Below are positions 10,870-22,386 of a DNA stretch of 64,000 nucleotides, in pieces. The position numbers were made by a program, and so were the translations under genes. Position 1 is the stretch's first letter; each line of letters opens with the position of its first letter. The DNA is from Dasypus novemcinctus (lineage: Eukaryota; Chordata; Mammalia; Cingulata; Dasypodidae), in assembly GCF_030445035.2 (NCBI RefSeq), contig NC_080682.1:27262770-27326769 (forward strand). The letters are read 5' to 3'. The notes beneath the pieces are model-generated. The model was not told the origin of the DNA and did no database searches. It was given only the letters and a program-made list of their open reading frames with translations.

Positions 10870-13790
10870 TATACTTTGTAAAAAGCTCAAAAACCAAGTG
10901 TTGGGACGGTGGTATATAAAGCAATATTTGTGTACATTTTGAAATTAAGATGGTGTCAAATCAAATGAGATTGTTACAGATTTAGAATGCTTTATTTAAG
11001 CACAATAATAACCACAGATGAGATACCTGAAAAAAATAAGCAGAAGGGAATGAGAAGGACTCAAAATACTACAATACAAAATATAGAATGGATCTGAAAA
11101 TACACATTAATGGAAGAAGAGAGTGGCAAAATATATAAAGCAAAAAATGTAACTATTAAAATGGCAGGAGACGTTTCTGAATTATCAGTAGCTACTTTAA
11201 ATAAAAATGGACTAAAATCCTCATCAAAATACGAGATGGGACAATAGTTAAAACTATGTATTTTGTGCAAGAGACTCAATTTAAATTCAAAGGCACAAGA
11301 CTGTTGAAATATATTAAATGTAAACAGTAATGAACTGTCAGTGGAGATAGCAATACTAGTATCAGATACAGTTTTATTTGAGTATAAAACTGTTAAAACA
11401 GACAAAGGTGTAGATTAGATAATGAAGAAATGGTCTATTCAACAAAAATAATATAACAGTTATAAATATGTATGCACTGAAACAGCAGAGATCCACAAGA
11501 ATAAAACTAATATTGACATTGTTGAAAGGAAAGAGATAGTTCTATGATATAATAATAGATTTCATTATATAACATTTAATAATGGATGCAACTTTATAAT
11601 AGAAAATTGATAAGAAAATGGAAGACTGTGCAATAATATAAATAAACTCGAGTTAAGATATATGTGTAGATCATTTCATCCAAAAGATCAGAATGCACAT
11701 TCTTCTCTAGTGCACATGGGTCATTCTTCAAAATAGACCAATTTTTAGATTGCATTACAAAACTTAGTAATCTCATTAACAAGATTTAAATTGTACAGTA
11801 AATCTTCTCTGACAGCAAAGAATTGATGCTAGAGATCAATAACAGTGGGATAATTGGAAAATTCACTTGTATGTGGAAATTATAGGGTGCACTCTTGAAC
11901 AACTAATGGGTCAATAAATAAATCAAATAGGCAATTAAGAACTATCTTGAGGTAAATGAAAAAAAATAAAACACAATCATAGCAAATCTTATAGCTGCAA
12001 CAAAGAGCAGTGGTGAGAGGGAAATTTACAGCTCTGAATGATTGCAATATAAAAGGAAAAGAATATTAAATATGAGATCTAACTTCAAAACATGATGTAC
12101 TAGAAACCAAAGAGCAAAATTAATACACAAGGAGAAGTTGGGATGAAATTAAAGCAATTATACTGGAGATAAATGAATAAAAAATAAAACCACAATAGAG
12201 AAGTTCAATGAAATCAAAAGTTGAGTCTTTGGAAAGATCAATAATACTGATGAAATGTTTGCTAGTTTGACAAAGACAAAAAGGGAAAGGACAGAAATAA
12301 CTAAAATAACAAATGAAGGGGGAGGGCATTACGATCTATCCCACAGTAAGAAAATGAAGTACAAAATGATAGTTCAAACAATAGTACCCCAACAAAACAG
12401 ATAAGCTGGATTAAATGAACAAATTCTTAGAAAAACACAACTGCCTATTTGACTGAAGAAGAAATAGAAAACCTCAATAGACCAAAAATAAATAGAGATG
12501 AAAGCACTAATGAAATCCTCACAACAAAGAAAATCACAGGAAATGATGTGCCATTGATAAATTTCACCAAACATTCAAAAAACACAAATCCTTCTCACAT
12601 TCCTTCAAAATGTCGAACCAAAGGAAATACCACATAACACATTTCATGGGTTGAGCATCACTCAAACACCAAATGGCAATAAAGGCATCACAATAAAATT
12701 ATGGACCAATATACCTTATGAATATTGATGCAAAAATATTCAATAAAACTAGCAAACAGAATCCAAGAGCACATTTTAAAAATATACACCATCATCAAAT
12801 GAGATTTATTCCAAGCATACAATGGTGGTTCAACATAAGAAAATGAGTTAATGTAAAATACCATGTTAATAATATGAAGTTCAAAAACAAAAACAAAAAA
12901 CAAACATATAAAAGCATGATGATCTAAATTTGTGCATGTAGGTCATTTGGCAAAATTCAGCATTCTTATTATAAAACTACCAAAAGACTAAGAATAGGAA
13001 GAAATTAACTCAAAATGGTAAAAGTTCAATATGAAAATCATATGGTTGGCATCATATTCAGGAAAGAAAAATATGCTCACTGTCAATAGCATTATTCAAA
13101 TTTATAGCATAGGTTCTAGCCAGAGTAATTAGGCAAGAAAAATAAATAAAGGCATCCTTTTGGAAAGGAAGAGTTAAAACTATCCTCGTTTGCAGATGAT
13201 GTCATCCTATATATAGAAAATTCTCAACATCCAAAACAAATATAAGATCTGATAATTATTTCATAAAAATGCAGGGTACAATAACAACACAAAAAGTCAT
13301 TGATGCCTCTACATATTAGTAATTAAAAATTTTTAAATGACATCAATTATAAAATTCCATGTAGTAGGATGAATGTAAAAATAAAAAAAAAAGATGAAAT
13401 TTAGCTAGGATTCTAAAGGAATTATACTAAAAAAACCTGCAATATTGCTGAAAACACTCCATGAAGATATAAGTAAATGTAATGATATTCCATGTTCATG
13501 GATTTTAAGACTAAATATTGTTAAAGTGTCAAATCTACCCAAAGTGCTTTACAGATTCAATGCAATATCAGTCAAATTTCAACAGATATCTTAGCAAAAA
13601 TGGTAAAGCCAATTAACAAATTTGTATAGAAGAGTAAAGGAAAAAATAGCCAAAAAGATCCTAAAACATGAAAAATATTGGAGCCCTAACACATCCCAAT
13701 TTTTAAATTTATTACAAGGCCACAATAATCGAAACATTATGATATGGGCAGATGGTGTTGGTGTAGGCAAACAGGGCCCAACTTTCTTAC
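10870..13790 (+). pseudogene. L1 ORF2 pseudogene, endonuclease to reverse transcriptase (copy A)
   Basis: A degenerate ORF2 on the plus strand. Endonuclease-type sequence appears around 11,180-11,370 (including a region ending ILVSDT-like). The reverse-transcriptase catalytic block SFADDVILYIENS is readable at about 13,186-13,224, and thumb-region sequence follows to about 13,790. Many stops and frameshifts break the frame; no product is expected. The partner in copy B is 45,850-48,740. Confidence 0.8.
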
Positions 13791-13799
13791 AAACACAAT

Positions 13800-14553
13800 G
13801 AAAAAAGGGCAAAAAGATGTATAAGGGACCTGAGTTGAGGTCAGCAGATCAGGAAGGTGCTGCAAAACAATGAGGAGGGTGATGAAGAGAGATGAACAAC
13901 ACAAAACTACAACTATGAATTACTAAACCCCCATGGTGAAGGGAATGGTCCCCAGTCTCTACCCTCTGGGTAGAGAGACTAGAAAAAATCCCATGTCTAA
14001 CTGTAGCTGACTGAAAGGGGAGCAGACATCTTCCTCTCTGAGAGGAGGGAAGGTGCAGTGGAGGGAGGAGAGTAGGTTCTCTTCAGTGAATTTGGCCAGC
14101 AGAGCCCCCTTTGAATTTCAGCTCTAGCTAAATCAGAAGAACAGGTAAGCAGGCATTGAAAGAGACACATCCATGGAAAGTTTCAACAATGAGCACCATC
14201 TGCTAGTCAGCCAAGAATATGCAAGGAGAAAATTTGCTTTTAGTTCTCTTATCCAAATCCCTGGAGGAAAAAAGCCTGCACCCCATTAGTGAGTCCCTCA
14301 CTGGATTTTGATAACTTAAGCTGGGCAATTGTAAAGACACAGAATAAGTTGAATCAAAAATCAAAGAAGAGCCTTTGAAAAACACTTATAAGAGAGGAAA
14401 ACAATGACCATCATAGTAAATTCACTAGGATACTGAGATGTCAATATCTAAACAAAAAATTAAAAACCATAGTAAGAAACAGGAAGGGATAGCCCACACA
14501 AAAGACCAAAACAAACATACTGATGAGATACAGGAATTAAGACAACTAATCAA
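13800..14553 (+). mobile_element. L1 5' UTR and start of ORF1, broken by the ERV1 LTR (copy A)
   Basis: The sequence with gacctgag..gtcagcagatcagg and ctgactgaaagggg is an L1 5' UTR-like block, related to 56,205-56,480. It runs into ORF1-like sequence ending in ggaattaagacaactaatcaa, which matches the ORF1 region near 62,655 and stops exactly where the LTR starts. The provirus therefore integrated into this L1. Confidence 0.6.
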
Positions 14554-15089
14554 TGATAACTAAGGCAGGTTAGTATAGAAAAAGAGGGAAAAATTGAGCT
14601 ACACCTGGCAGAGAACAAGGCTGTTAGACCATACCTGACAATCTCCTGAAAGAAGGCTAATACTAAGAATAAAGCTGAAATGTCACTGTCAAGATCCTGG
14701 CTAGGAGGTCCCACTTGGAACTCTTTCCAGGGACAAGTAGAGGTCCCAGATAACTACACAGACCTCTTTATTGGTCCTGGATAACCCCAAACAAAAGACC
14801 ATATCATTGGCCCCTTGAGAACTAACCTGAGTGGTGGGTTAACCAATCAGAACAGAAAACATTAGAAAATGGGAGGTATGAATAATTGCTTAATAGAGGT
14901 AGACCCCTGAATCACAAATATTTTCTCTGTGTCTGGAGGAGCCCACATTCACAACTGGGTGTGTACTTTGTTCTTTCCTCTCATTTCTCAATAAACACTT
15001 TTTGCTGGACTAACTAAACTGGCATAATCTTAAATTATTTTTTGTAACATAGGGAAGAACATAGAAGAATCCAACATTCTCTGACTTCA
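14554..15089 (+). mobile_element. 5' LTR of ERV1 (gammaretrovirus-like) provirus (copy A)
   Basis: The LTR starts TGATAACTAAGG and ends ..CTTCA, 536 bp. It carries an AATAAA polyadenylation signal near 14,990 (caataaacactttttgc). A primer-binding site follows two bases after its end. The copy B partner is 49,488-50,022. Only this LTR is visible; no matching 3' LTR lies in the window for either copy. Confidence 0.8.
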
Positions 15090-15091
15090 TT

Positions 15092-15109
15092 TGGTGTGCC
15101 AGCCAGGAG
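15092..15109 (+). promoter_or_regulatory. Primer-binding site of ERV1, tRNA-Arg type (copy A)
   Basis: TGGTGTGCCAGCCAGGAG is complementary to the 3' end of tRNA-Arg(ACG) plus CCA at 16 of 18 positions by my reading. The copy B site differs by one base and matches at 17 of 18. The tRNA sequence is recalled from memory. Confidence 0.65.
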
Positions 15110-18100
15110 TTCTACTGGCAGGTAACTCTCCCTGACCCCCAGCAAAGACCAGTGAATCTAACCTTTTAATTATAGATGGTCTGTGCCCTCTTTTAGTTGT
15201 CTGCCATATCCTCTTATGTCATTTCCCACAGGCTCCAGGATAGTCTCATACAGGACATAAACTTGATCTGTCCAGACTTCCAGCTCCCTTTTCATAGGTG
15301 GCAGGTTTGAACCCTCATACCCTGTAGATCCATGGAAGCCCTGGATGAAGGGTAAAACCATCCCTGAGACATGACTAGGCCTCTGGTCTGAGCTGAGCAG
15401 GAGTCTGTTAGAAACCTATCAGGTTCCTCTGTGAGTGCAGAATGGCTATCACCTGTTGTGTGGTCTCCTTAAACCACTAGTTAACTACTTTTAATTAGCA
15501 GTGCTTTTAATCTTCCAACTACTGCTGTCCTTATTTAAGCCTGTGAGATGCTCTGGAATGTCAAAAATACATTTGCCAGAGAGGCTTTGTTCCCACATTT
15601 GGTAGCACAGCGAAATTCTGTTCCTTCTTAACCCCAGGAGGCCCTGAGATTGCCTTGGGACTCCGGAGTCTGTTTTCTGACAAGCACAGAATAATTAATC
15701 TCTAATATCTTATTGTTCTTTTAATGTCAGTTTAACTGCAAAACTCCCTGGCAATGTCCATGAAATTAGAGCACTTTGTAAGACTTCTTCAAGAGTAGGC
15801 CAAAAGGAAAGTTTTAAGCCAAACCATTTTCTAGGAAAAATAATCCATCTTGGGAGCTTTGGTCCAGAAACCATGTCCAGACATCTTCAAAGACCTAGTT
15901 TACCATAGTGACATCCAATGGCATACCTCTGAATCATCAGGATCCTGAGAACCAGAACAGAAGCCCCCAAAACATCCCCAAGACCTGAGCAACTTAGAAG
16001 CTTTGACTTGGAGTTTATTCATTACCAGAGTCTGGGATGCTAGGTCAGTTGATAATAATAATTTCTCTTATTTTCCAATTTTCCCTAGAATAATGGGCAC
16101 GGCCTCTGGCATAATAGCAGACTCACAAATGGGATGTTGTTTCAAGAACTGGATAACCTGGCCCACTGGCAGTTTGAGGAAAAAGAAACTTCCCTTCTTC
16201 TTTAACAGTGCATAGCTGCAATACTCCCTTGAAATGGTCAGCAATGGCCTGCCAATGATACTATAAATTATAACCCTATCTTGCAATTAGACCTCCTGCA
16301 TCAAAGTGAAGGGAAGCAATCATAGATTCCATATGTTCAAATTTTTGTGGCTCTATCTCAGAACACAAGTTTAAATCAGTCTTGCAGCTTGTGTTATGTT
16401 CCAGATGTGAACTCCTAGAAAGAGAGACTCACAAAAGATAAAGCCAGAGGAAAAAAAATACAGAAAAGAGAGAAACAGAGAAACAGAAGCCAGAATAAAA
16501 GGAACCTGAATAAAGGGAAACTGAAAAGGAAGGTGATATCTTAGATGGTCCCCTCCTCAGTTTTCATCTGCATGTAACCAGGTTCCCAAACCTGATTTCC
16601 TGAGCCTGAGGTTCCTGAGCCTGAAGTTCCCAAACTTAAGGCCCCTGAATATAAGGTCCCCAAACTGAGTCTCCCTTGGAATCACCTCCAGCCTCCACAC
16701 CCCTAGTTTACATGCACATAGCTAGTCCAGCAGGAGTCACAACGAGTGGGCCACCTTTTCACTTACCAATGGACCTGGCAATGACCTCTATCCAATAAGG
16801 GAAAGAGTAAATGGAGATATGGGAACAATTAGTGTCCATGTACCCTTATCCCTGACAATGTAAAAAACAGATGGGGAGATTTTCTAGGGACCCAGTTAAA
16901 TGTGTCAAGGAATTCCAGTAATTGGTCCTAAATGTTGAGCTAATATAGGGAGATATACATGTTATCCTAGCCACATGCTGCACCCCTGAAGAAAAATGAC
17001 ACATTTGTGAGGAAGTTCAGGAACATGCCATTAAGATGGTGGCCCAAGAGCCTCAGCAACCTGCTGTAGGGGCGAAGTCAGTCCCAAATACTGACCCTAA
17101 CTTGGACTACCAAAGACTACAAGAAGACCTAAGGAAAAGAGATCATATAGTAGCATGTTTATTAGAGGGAATGAGAAGGTGTGTCATCAGGTTCATTAAA
17201 TATAAGCTGCAAGAAATAACCCACAAAAAAAGGAAAAACCTGTCCTGTTCCAAGGGAAACAAGGGGAAACTAAGAGAAAGTATGCCCAGTGTATTACTCA
17301 GCAGGAGGGGTGCTAATGCAAAGTACCAGAAATCTGTTGTTTTTTATGGAGAGTATTTATGTGGGGTAGAAGCTTACAGTTACAAGGCCTGAAAAGGTTC
17401 AACTCAAGGTTTTTTCCTAAATAAATTCTGTTGCCACATCTTGAAGTGAGATGTTGGGCAATATCTGTGAGGGTTCAGCCTTTCTATTTCCTCTTAAGTC
17501 TCCCTTAGGACAAGCTTCTTCCAATCTCAGTTGTAGGCTGACATAGAGTCCATTTCTTTCTGCACTCAGCTCTTATATTCTCTTCATGAGGTCAGCTGTA
17601 AACTTTCAGGTGAATAGCTCATCTCTCCCTGGGGGTCCAGGATCAAAATTCTCTCCTCTGCCTTGTCTCTGGAGTTCTCAGTTTTCCCATATTTATCTTC
17701 TCCTGTGTGCCTTCTTGTATGAGTGTTCATTTATATTCCCCACCAAATGAGTGGGGACTTAACCCTGAGTCATGATCTTCAGATATGTTCAAATCAAAAG
17801 CCTGACCCTGATTTAATCAAGTAAATGTACAATCTTTGAATTTAATATAATCAGAGGGTATCATATCCAGAGGAGCAGACCAGTTTACAAACGATCTATA
17901 TCTCTTTCTAGAATTCATAAATAATATCAACCCATCACACCCAAGTTAATATAGACTCAATGGAGGAACAGATTATTTTAAACACTTCTTTTATCAGTCA
18001 GCTCCAGATATTAGAGCAAAACTCCAAAAGTTAGCACTGGGACCCCAAAACCCAAAGAATTCTCCTTTAGAATCAGCTTTTTCTATCTTCAACAAATGCA

Positions 18101-18484
18101 ACAAAATCATCAAAGAATTGAAAGTAAGGAGAGACAGGAAGAAGACTCACTTTATAACAGTCACCATGGGTAGTGGCCTGCCACCTCAAAGTCATCCCAG
18201 CTCAGACTCCAAAGCATCAAGATCCTGCTTCAACTGTGGAAAGCTTGGCCACTGGAACAAAGACTGCCCCAGATTACCACTTCCTCACAGTTATAACCTG
18301 GCTCCTGCTCCTGACGTGGCAAAGCAGTCCATTTGTCTCTGGAGTGCATCAAATAATGAAGGTGGGTAGAGAATAACCATTGACCCTTATGGCAATGACT
18401 GGGAAGGGCTGATGAGGCCTGGGCAAAAAGGAGCTCCTTGGACAACTAAATGGAATATCAACCTGAAGGAGCCCTGGGCAAATT
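15110..18484 (+). pseudogene. gag: ERV1 leader and gag remnant, truncated (copy A)
   Basis: After a leader of about 1.4 kb, gag-like sequence is readable on the plus strand. A proline/glutamate-rich stretch lies near 16,560-16,700. A capsid segment runs about 16,900-17,190 (including HVILATCC-like and TPEEK phrases, with frameshifts). Capsid C-terminus sequence follows at 17,960-18,120, and a CCHC nucleocapsid knuckle CFNCGKLGHWNKDC at about 18,223-18,267. The frame is open from 18,118 to 18,369. Capsid is split by an inserted LTR (about 17,310-17,950). The sequence stops at 18,484, before protease, at the duplication junction. Confidence 0.75.
17310..17950. mobile_element. LTR-like element inserted into gag (copy A)
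   Basis: About 640 bases of non-retroviral-coding sequence interrupt gag between recognisable capsid parts. Phrases such as gaagcttacagttacaaggcc and aatataatcagagggtatcat resemble ERVL/MaLR-type LTRs. It is present in both duplicates (copy B about 52,660-53,290), so it predates the duplication. The exact ends are uncertain. Confidence 0.55.
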
Positions 18485-19237
18485 ACAGCATTCAAAAATG
18501 AAGGAGAGTTCAAAATATTCATAGATAAGCAGAAATTAAGCAAGTATATCAATAAGAACCCTACCCTTCAAGAAATGCTAAAGGGCATAATGCAGGTCAA
18601 AAGGAAAAAGCAGGAGAGAGAGAGTTAGAGGGGAGTGTAAGAACAATCTAAAAGATAAGAGAAGTTAAAACAATGGCATACATAAATCTAAAGAAAATAT
18701 GGATAATCTAAGTAATTCCTTGACAACAATAATGTTGAATGTTAATGGATTAAACTTTCTAGTAAAGAGACACAGACAGACAGAATGGATAAGCAAGTAT
18801 GGCCTATCTATATGCTGTCTGCCAGAAACTCACCTCACACCCAAGACTCAAGGAGGCTGAAAATGAATGGTTGGAAAACAACTTTACATGCAAACAATAA
18901 CCAAAAAAGGCTGGGAGTAGCTGTGCTAATATCAGATAAAATAGGCTTTAAATTCAAAAGACCCCTAAGAACTAATAAAATGGATAATATTTCAAGAAGA
19001 TCAATCCATGTAATGCATCACATAATCAGGTGGAAAGGAAAAATCAAATGATCATCTCTATAGATGCAGAAAAAGCATTCCACTAAAATCAACACACTTT
19101 CCTGATAAAAAGTATTTCAAAACATAAGAATGGAAGGAAACTTCCTCAATGTGATAAAACGTATATATGAAAAAACCCACAGGTAACATTATATTCAATG
19201 GTGAAATCCTAAAAACTTTCCATTTAAAATCTGGAAC
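18485..19237 (+). pseudogene. Internally deleted L1 fragment (ORF1 end, endonuclease, RT)
   Basis: Plus-strand L1 sequence starts at the duplication junction with ORF1 C-terminal text (cattcaaaaatgaaggagag). It continues through the inter-ORF region and then an endonuclease segment at 18,785-18,990 (LGVAVLISDKIGFKFK). It then jumps to reverse-transcriptase text (atctctatagatgcagaaaaagc) near 19,051 and ends at the betaretrovirus-like LTR. A large deletion therefore lies near 18,965-19,045. Confidence 0.75.
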
Positions 19238-19591
19238 TGTTGCGGTGCCATCCAGCGGCTCTGCTCTCAAAGAGGTAAGGACGATCAGAGCAAGACAACA
19301 CACAGTAACCGCTCTGGAGACACAGGCTGGTGGTGCGGATCTGATTTATTGAGGAAGTGTAGTAGCTTTTATAGACCATGAGGCAACATGCAAGCAGTTT
19401 ACTGGCTATGTTAATTTAGTGAGGCTGATTGGTTCATGCGCTCTAGTTGCTGGGGGGAAGGCAGATTTCCAAGGGATGTGCCTGGGCATGTCCACTGCAT
19501 GCCTCCGCACCATCTTTTGGGTGGAACCCCAAAGGCCTTATAGTTAGAGAGGTTTTCCTATGTTTAACAATGCATTGGCGGCTTGCCCACA
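19238..19591 (-). mobile_element. 3' LTR of betaretrovirus-like provirus
   Basis: This 354 bp LTR has TG..CA ends on both strands. On the minus strand it carries a TATAAAAGC box near 19,366-19,374 and an AATAAA signal near 19,344-19,349. Its R/U5 side matches the LTR at 25,341-25,663, but the outer roughly 140 bases of U3 do not. Confidence 0.85.
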
Positions 19592-19594
19592 ATT

Positions 19595-19605
19595 CCCCCT
19601 TTTTT
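19595..19605 (-). promoter_or_regulatory. Polypurine tract of betaretrovirus-like provirus
   Basis: On the minus strand AAAAAAGGGGG lies three bases before the LTR start, the expected place for plus-strand DNA priming. Confidence 0.75.
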
Positions 19606-19730
19606 CTTATTAGAGGCAAGGCGAAGCACCGGTGTTGTTTTGTGCCAAGGTGACTGTGCCTGTCTTAGGTTGTCCTCCTCTGAGGATCTTACCCATCATT
19701 GGCTACCAGCCAAGCTCTCTGGCACAGTCT

Positions 19731-21154
19731 TTATCTCTGCATTTTTTGCAGGACTGCAAGGCTGAAGATATTCGTGGCTTGAGAAATGGTTTCTGCATTG
19801 CCTTCTTCTGCTTCTAGAGTGCTGACCATAGCCTGCTGGACAAGTACTAAAGTTTTAACATCCTTGTGGAGGTTTTGCACTTTGCGCAGTGCATATCTTA
19901 TACAGAGTATACACATTAGAAGAACATATCCAATGATAACAAATGTTATGAGATTAGAGGGAGTGAAAAGGGAGTGAAGGTTAGCTAGAATATTGGTGAT
20001 CAGCGTGGTGTCTATGGTAGTTGCTCGGGTGCTGTTAAGGGTCAGAACTTGATGGGTGAGCTGAGTGGTTAAATTTAGGAAGTCTTTGTTCCAATGTCCA
20101 AGTAGGGTTTGTTTTAACATTGCTCTGGCTGTGGTAAAGTTTGCTATGCCTTCAGTGGCACTGATGGGGGTAACACAAATGTGTGGATAATTAATGTCAC
20201 AGGGCAGTCTTGTCAGTTGCATTATCATTTGTACTTCTTCTTCTAGTAAATCTACTTGTTGTACATTAAGAAGGCCTCCATGAATATGATTATTGAGCAG
20301 GTTTTGTGTTTGCAAGGGGGTGGCCATTTTTTCACTAAGTTGTTTATTGTGTTAGCATTGGGATTGGATTGGACTATAGAAGCGATACTAGTGGCAGCAG
20401 CTGCTAGGCTAGCTATAATAGCTGTGATGAGAGCTATAACTACACCAACTGCTCTTTTTTGCCTAAAATGTAAGTGCGTAATTAATTCAGAAGGGCCAGT
20501 CCACTCAGTAGCATTAACAGGAACCCATATTAAGGAGGGAATTCTAACAATAAGAGCGTAGGGATGCTTGGTATGATTCCAGCAATTGAAAAGGACGCAA
20601 TGGGTGATGTTACAGTCAAAGGATTGGTTGCTTGCATCTATAAAAAGAAAGGGAAGAGTTATGCAGGGTAAGGCATGCACAGAGAGGGTGGTATTTACAG
20701 TCTTATTGAGGCTGGCTGCCCAGTCTGAATCATTCGTGTGTGAAGAAACACAAGTTCCATTAGTGAGCATGTCATTCATCATTATGAATGGACGAAGATC
20801 TAAGCAGGCATTTTCTCTGCAGAGTGTCCATTTTCCAAAGACTGTCCTCATGACAGAGCAGGGGTTGTGGCTTTGATTTGGATGTCCCATGGCTGGAAGG
20901 GCAGGGTTCAAGGTCCAGAGGAATGGAGTGATCCAAAGCAGTGTACCTGAAGTGGTGTGAGCAATTATTAAGAGAAGGATACACCTGATGAATAACAGTG
21001 GTCCTGGTGCCTGTAATTGATGCAAGAGTCCAAAATCATTCTTTCTCCTCAGTATTTTGGTGCTGTGTATCAACTTCATCTCTGGTGGCTGGTCAAATGA
21101 GCTGGTTGGGGACCCAGATTGGCTGTTGTGCATTCTCTGGAAAGACACAAGCAT
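19731..21154 (-). pseudogene. env: env of betaretrovirus-like provirus, one frameshift, shortened surface domain
   Basis: The surface/transmembrane envelope precursor is split into two frames, 21,154-20,252 and the continuation ending at 19,731. The ATG at 21,154 overlaps the end of pol, as in betaretroviruses. A hydrophobic signal segment lies at residues 53-68. The following surface region, about 160 residues, holds several N-x-S/T sites but is far shorter than usual, which suggests a deletion. A furin-type RQKR occurs at residues 231-234 (20,453-20,464), followed by an alanine/isoleucine-rich fusion-peptide-like stretch. The frame breaks at a six-A run (minus strand) at 20,327-20,332. The second part has a membrane anchor near its residues 125-144 and a ~50-residue tail. 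The protein is non-functional as it stands. Confidence 0.85.
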
Positions 21155-22386
21155 ACCCTCATCCCTGGGTTAATAGGGGATGGGGCCCTTGCCATACATT
21201 TGTAAGGGGGTCTTTCCATCTAACTAATGGCATGGGGGTTGGAGTATTTCTAAGTCCTCCCCAGTGTCTGATTGCTGGTGTACAGTGTTCATTGTCAAAT
21301 GTGAGAAAATTCATAGTGATTAAAGTCTTATTTAGAACATCCCTGGGGGTATCAGGGATATTGCCCCTTAATTTTTTTAATTTGGTTTTTAAGTGTGAGG
21401 TGAGTGAGTTCTATGATAGCTTGGTCCTGGGGATTGTATGGGATACCAGTTTTGTGTGTGATGTGCCATAAGGCACAGAAATTTTGGAAGGATTTGGAAG
21501 CATAGCAAGGTCCATTATCAGTCTTTATGGTCCATGGTATGGTTGAAGGCTTGAAGGCTTGAAGGCAAGCAGTAATGACATGTCTTGAAGTTTCTCCTGC
21601 AAGAGCAGTGGCAAAGGTATATTTGGAAAAGGTGTCTACTATGACATGTAGAAATTTAGTTTTTCCAAAAATAGGTACGTGTGTGACATCCATTTGCCAA
21701 ATGGCATTTAGATGGAGGCCACGAGGATTTATTCCCTGAGGTTGAAGGAGGCCTAATGGCAGGAGAGGGCCACATTGTTTACATGCACGAGTGAGGTGTT
21801 TGCATTGCTGCTGTGTTAAGGCGAGGAAGAGATGATGGAGAGAAAGAGCAGACATGTGAAACTTTGCATGAAGGAGTCTTGCCTGGTCTAGGTCTGTGGT
21901 TAATAATTTTACCGCGAGCGAGGAATCGCCTAAGACACTGCTGCTGGCAAGAGGTCCTGGGAGTCCAATGTGGGAACGAATATGTTGGATGGACCAGGGA
22001 TGTTTGTGATTTTCAAAGAGGGATTTCAAAAAAAGCAACATATTATCTTGAATGGTCATTTTGTTTTTAAGGACTGCATGTGGCAGCGCATGGATAGTAT
22101 TAACTGCATATGCACTGTCAGTGAAGATATTGAAAGGGATGGATTGGTGATGTAGGAAAACTTGGAGGAGAGCATGTAGTTCTCCTTGTTGAACAGAGCC
22201 AGTATGTTGCTCGACGTGGATGGAATATGAGGCACCGAGGGATTTTACTACTATAGAAAAGTGAATTTTGTTAGCGTCGGTAAAGATTGTAGCAGCATGA
22301 GGGATAGGAGAAGTTGTAGGAAAGGAGTGAGAGGAGAGAACAAATGGAAGAAGAGTCATGGCAGTGATGAGTTTGTCTTTTGACAA
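21100..22386 (-). pseudogene. pol: pol 3' part: RNase H and integrase, long open segment
   Basis: A 344-codon open segment spans 22,386-21,352 and is the largest in the window. RNase H is first, with FTDAN, a GELHALL glutamate and IFTDSAYAV. Next come the integrase HHCC zinc region (H-x3-H..C-x-x-C near 21,850-21,770) and the integrase core. The core shows the first aspartate in QMDVTHVP (about 21,690), the second in TDNGPCYAS (about 21,515) and a glutamate in AIIEL (about 21,410). Beyond a frame change, the C-terminal DNA-binding part is readable to about 21,105 (PLVRWKDPLTNVWQGP). The apparent start at 22,386 is a TTG, so this is only the open part of a longer pol. Confidence 0.88.

Larger units (their letters stand above)
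1..18484 (+). repeat. Segmental duplication, copy A (left end outside window)
   Basis: Position 1 aligns with 36,920, and colinearity continues through every nested element to 18,484, which aligns with 53,847. The orientation is direct. Typical differences read by eye are a few per cent, with scattered small indels. Copy A alone carries a ~1.8 kb insert near 515-2,350 and a longer GGAA microsatellite. Its right end falls inside retroviral gag, after a shared gggcaaatt, and is joined to unrelated L1 sequence. In copy B the provirus continues naturally into protease, so the truncated junction in A is the derived one. Confidence 0.92.

Noticed and set aside
20998-21471. 157-codon open frame on the plus strand
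   Set aside because: It is antisense to the integrase C-terminus and env start of the minus-strand provirus.
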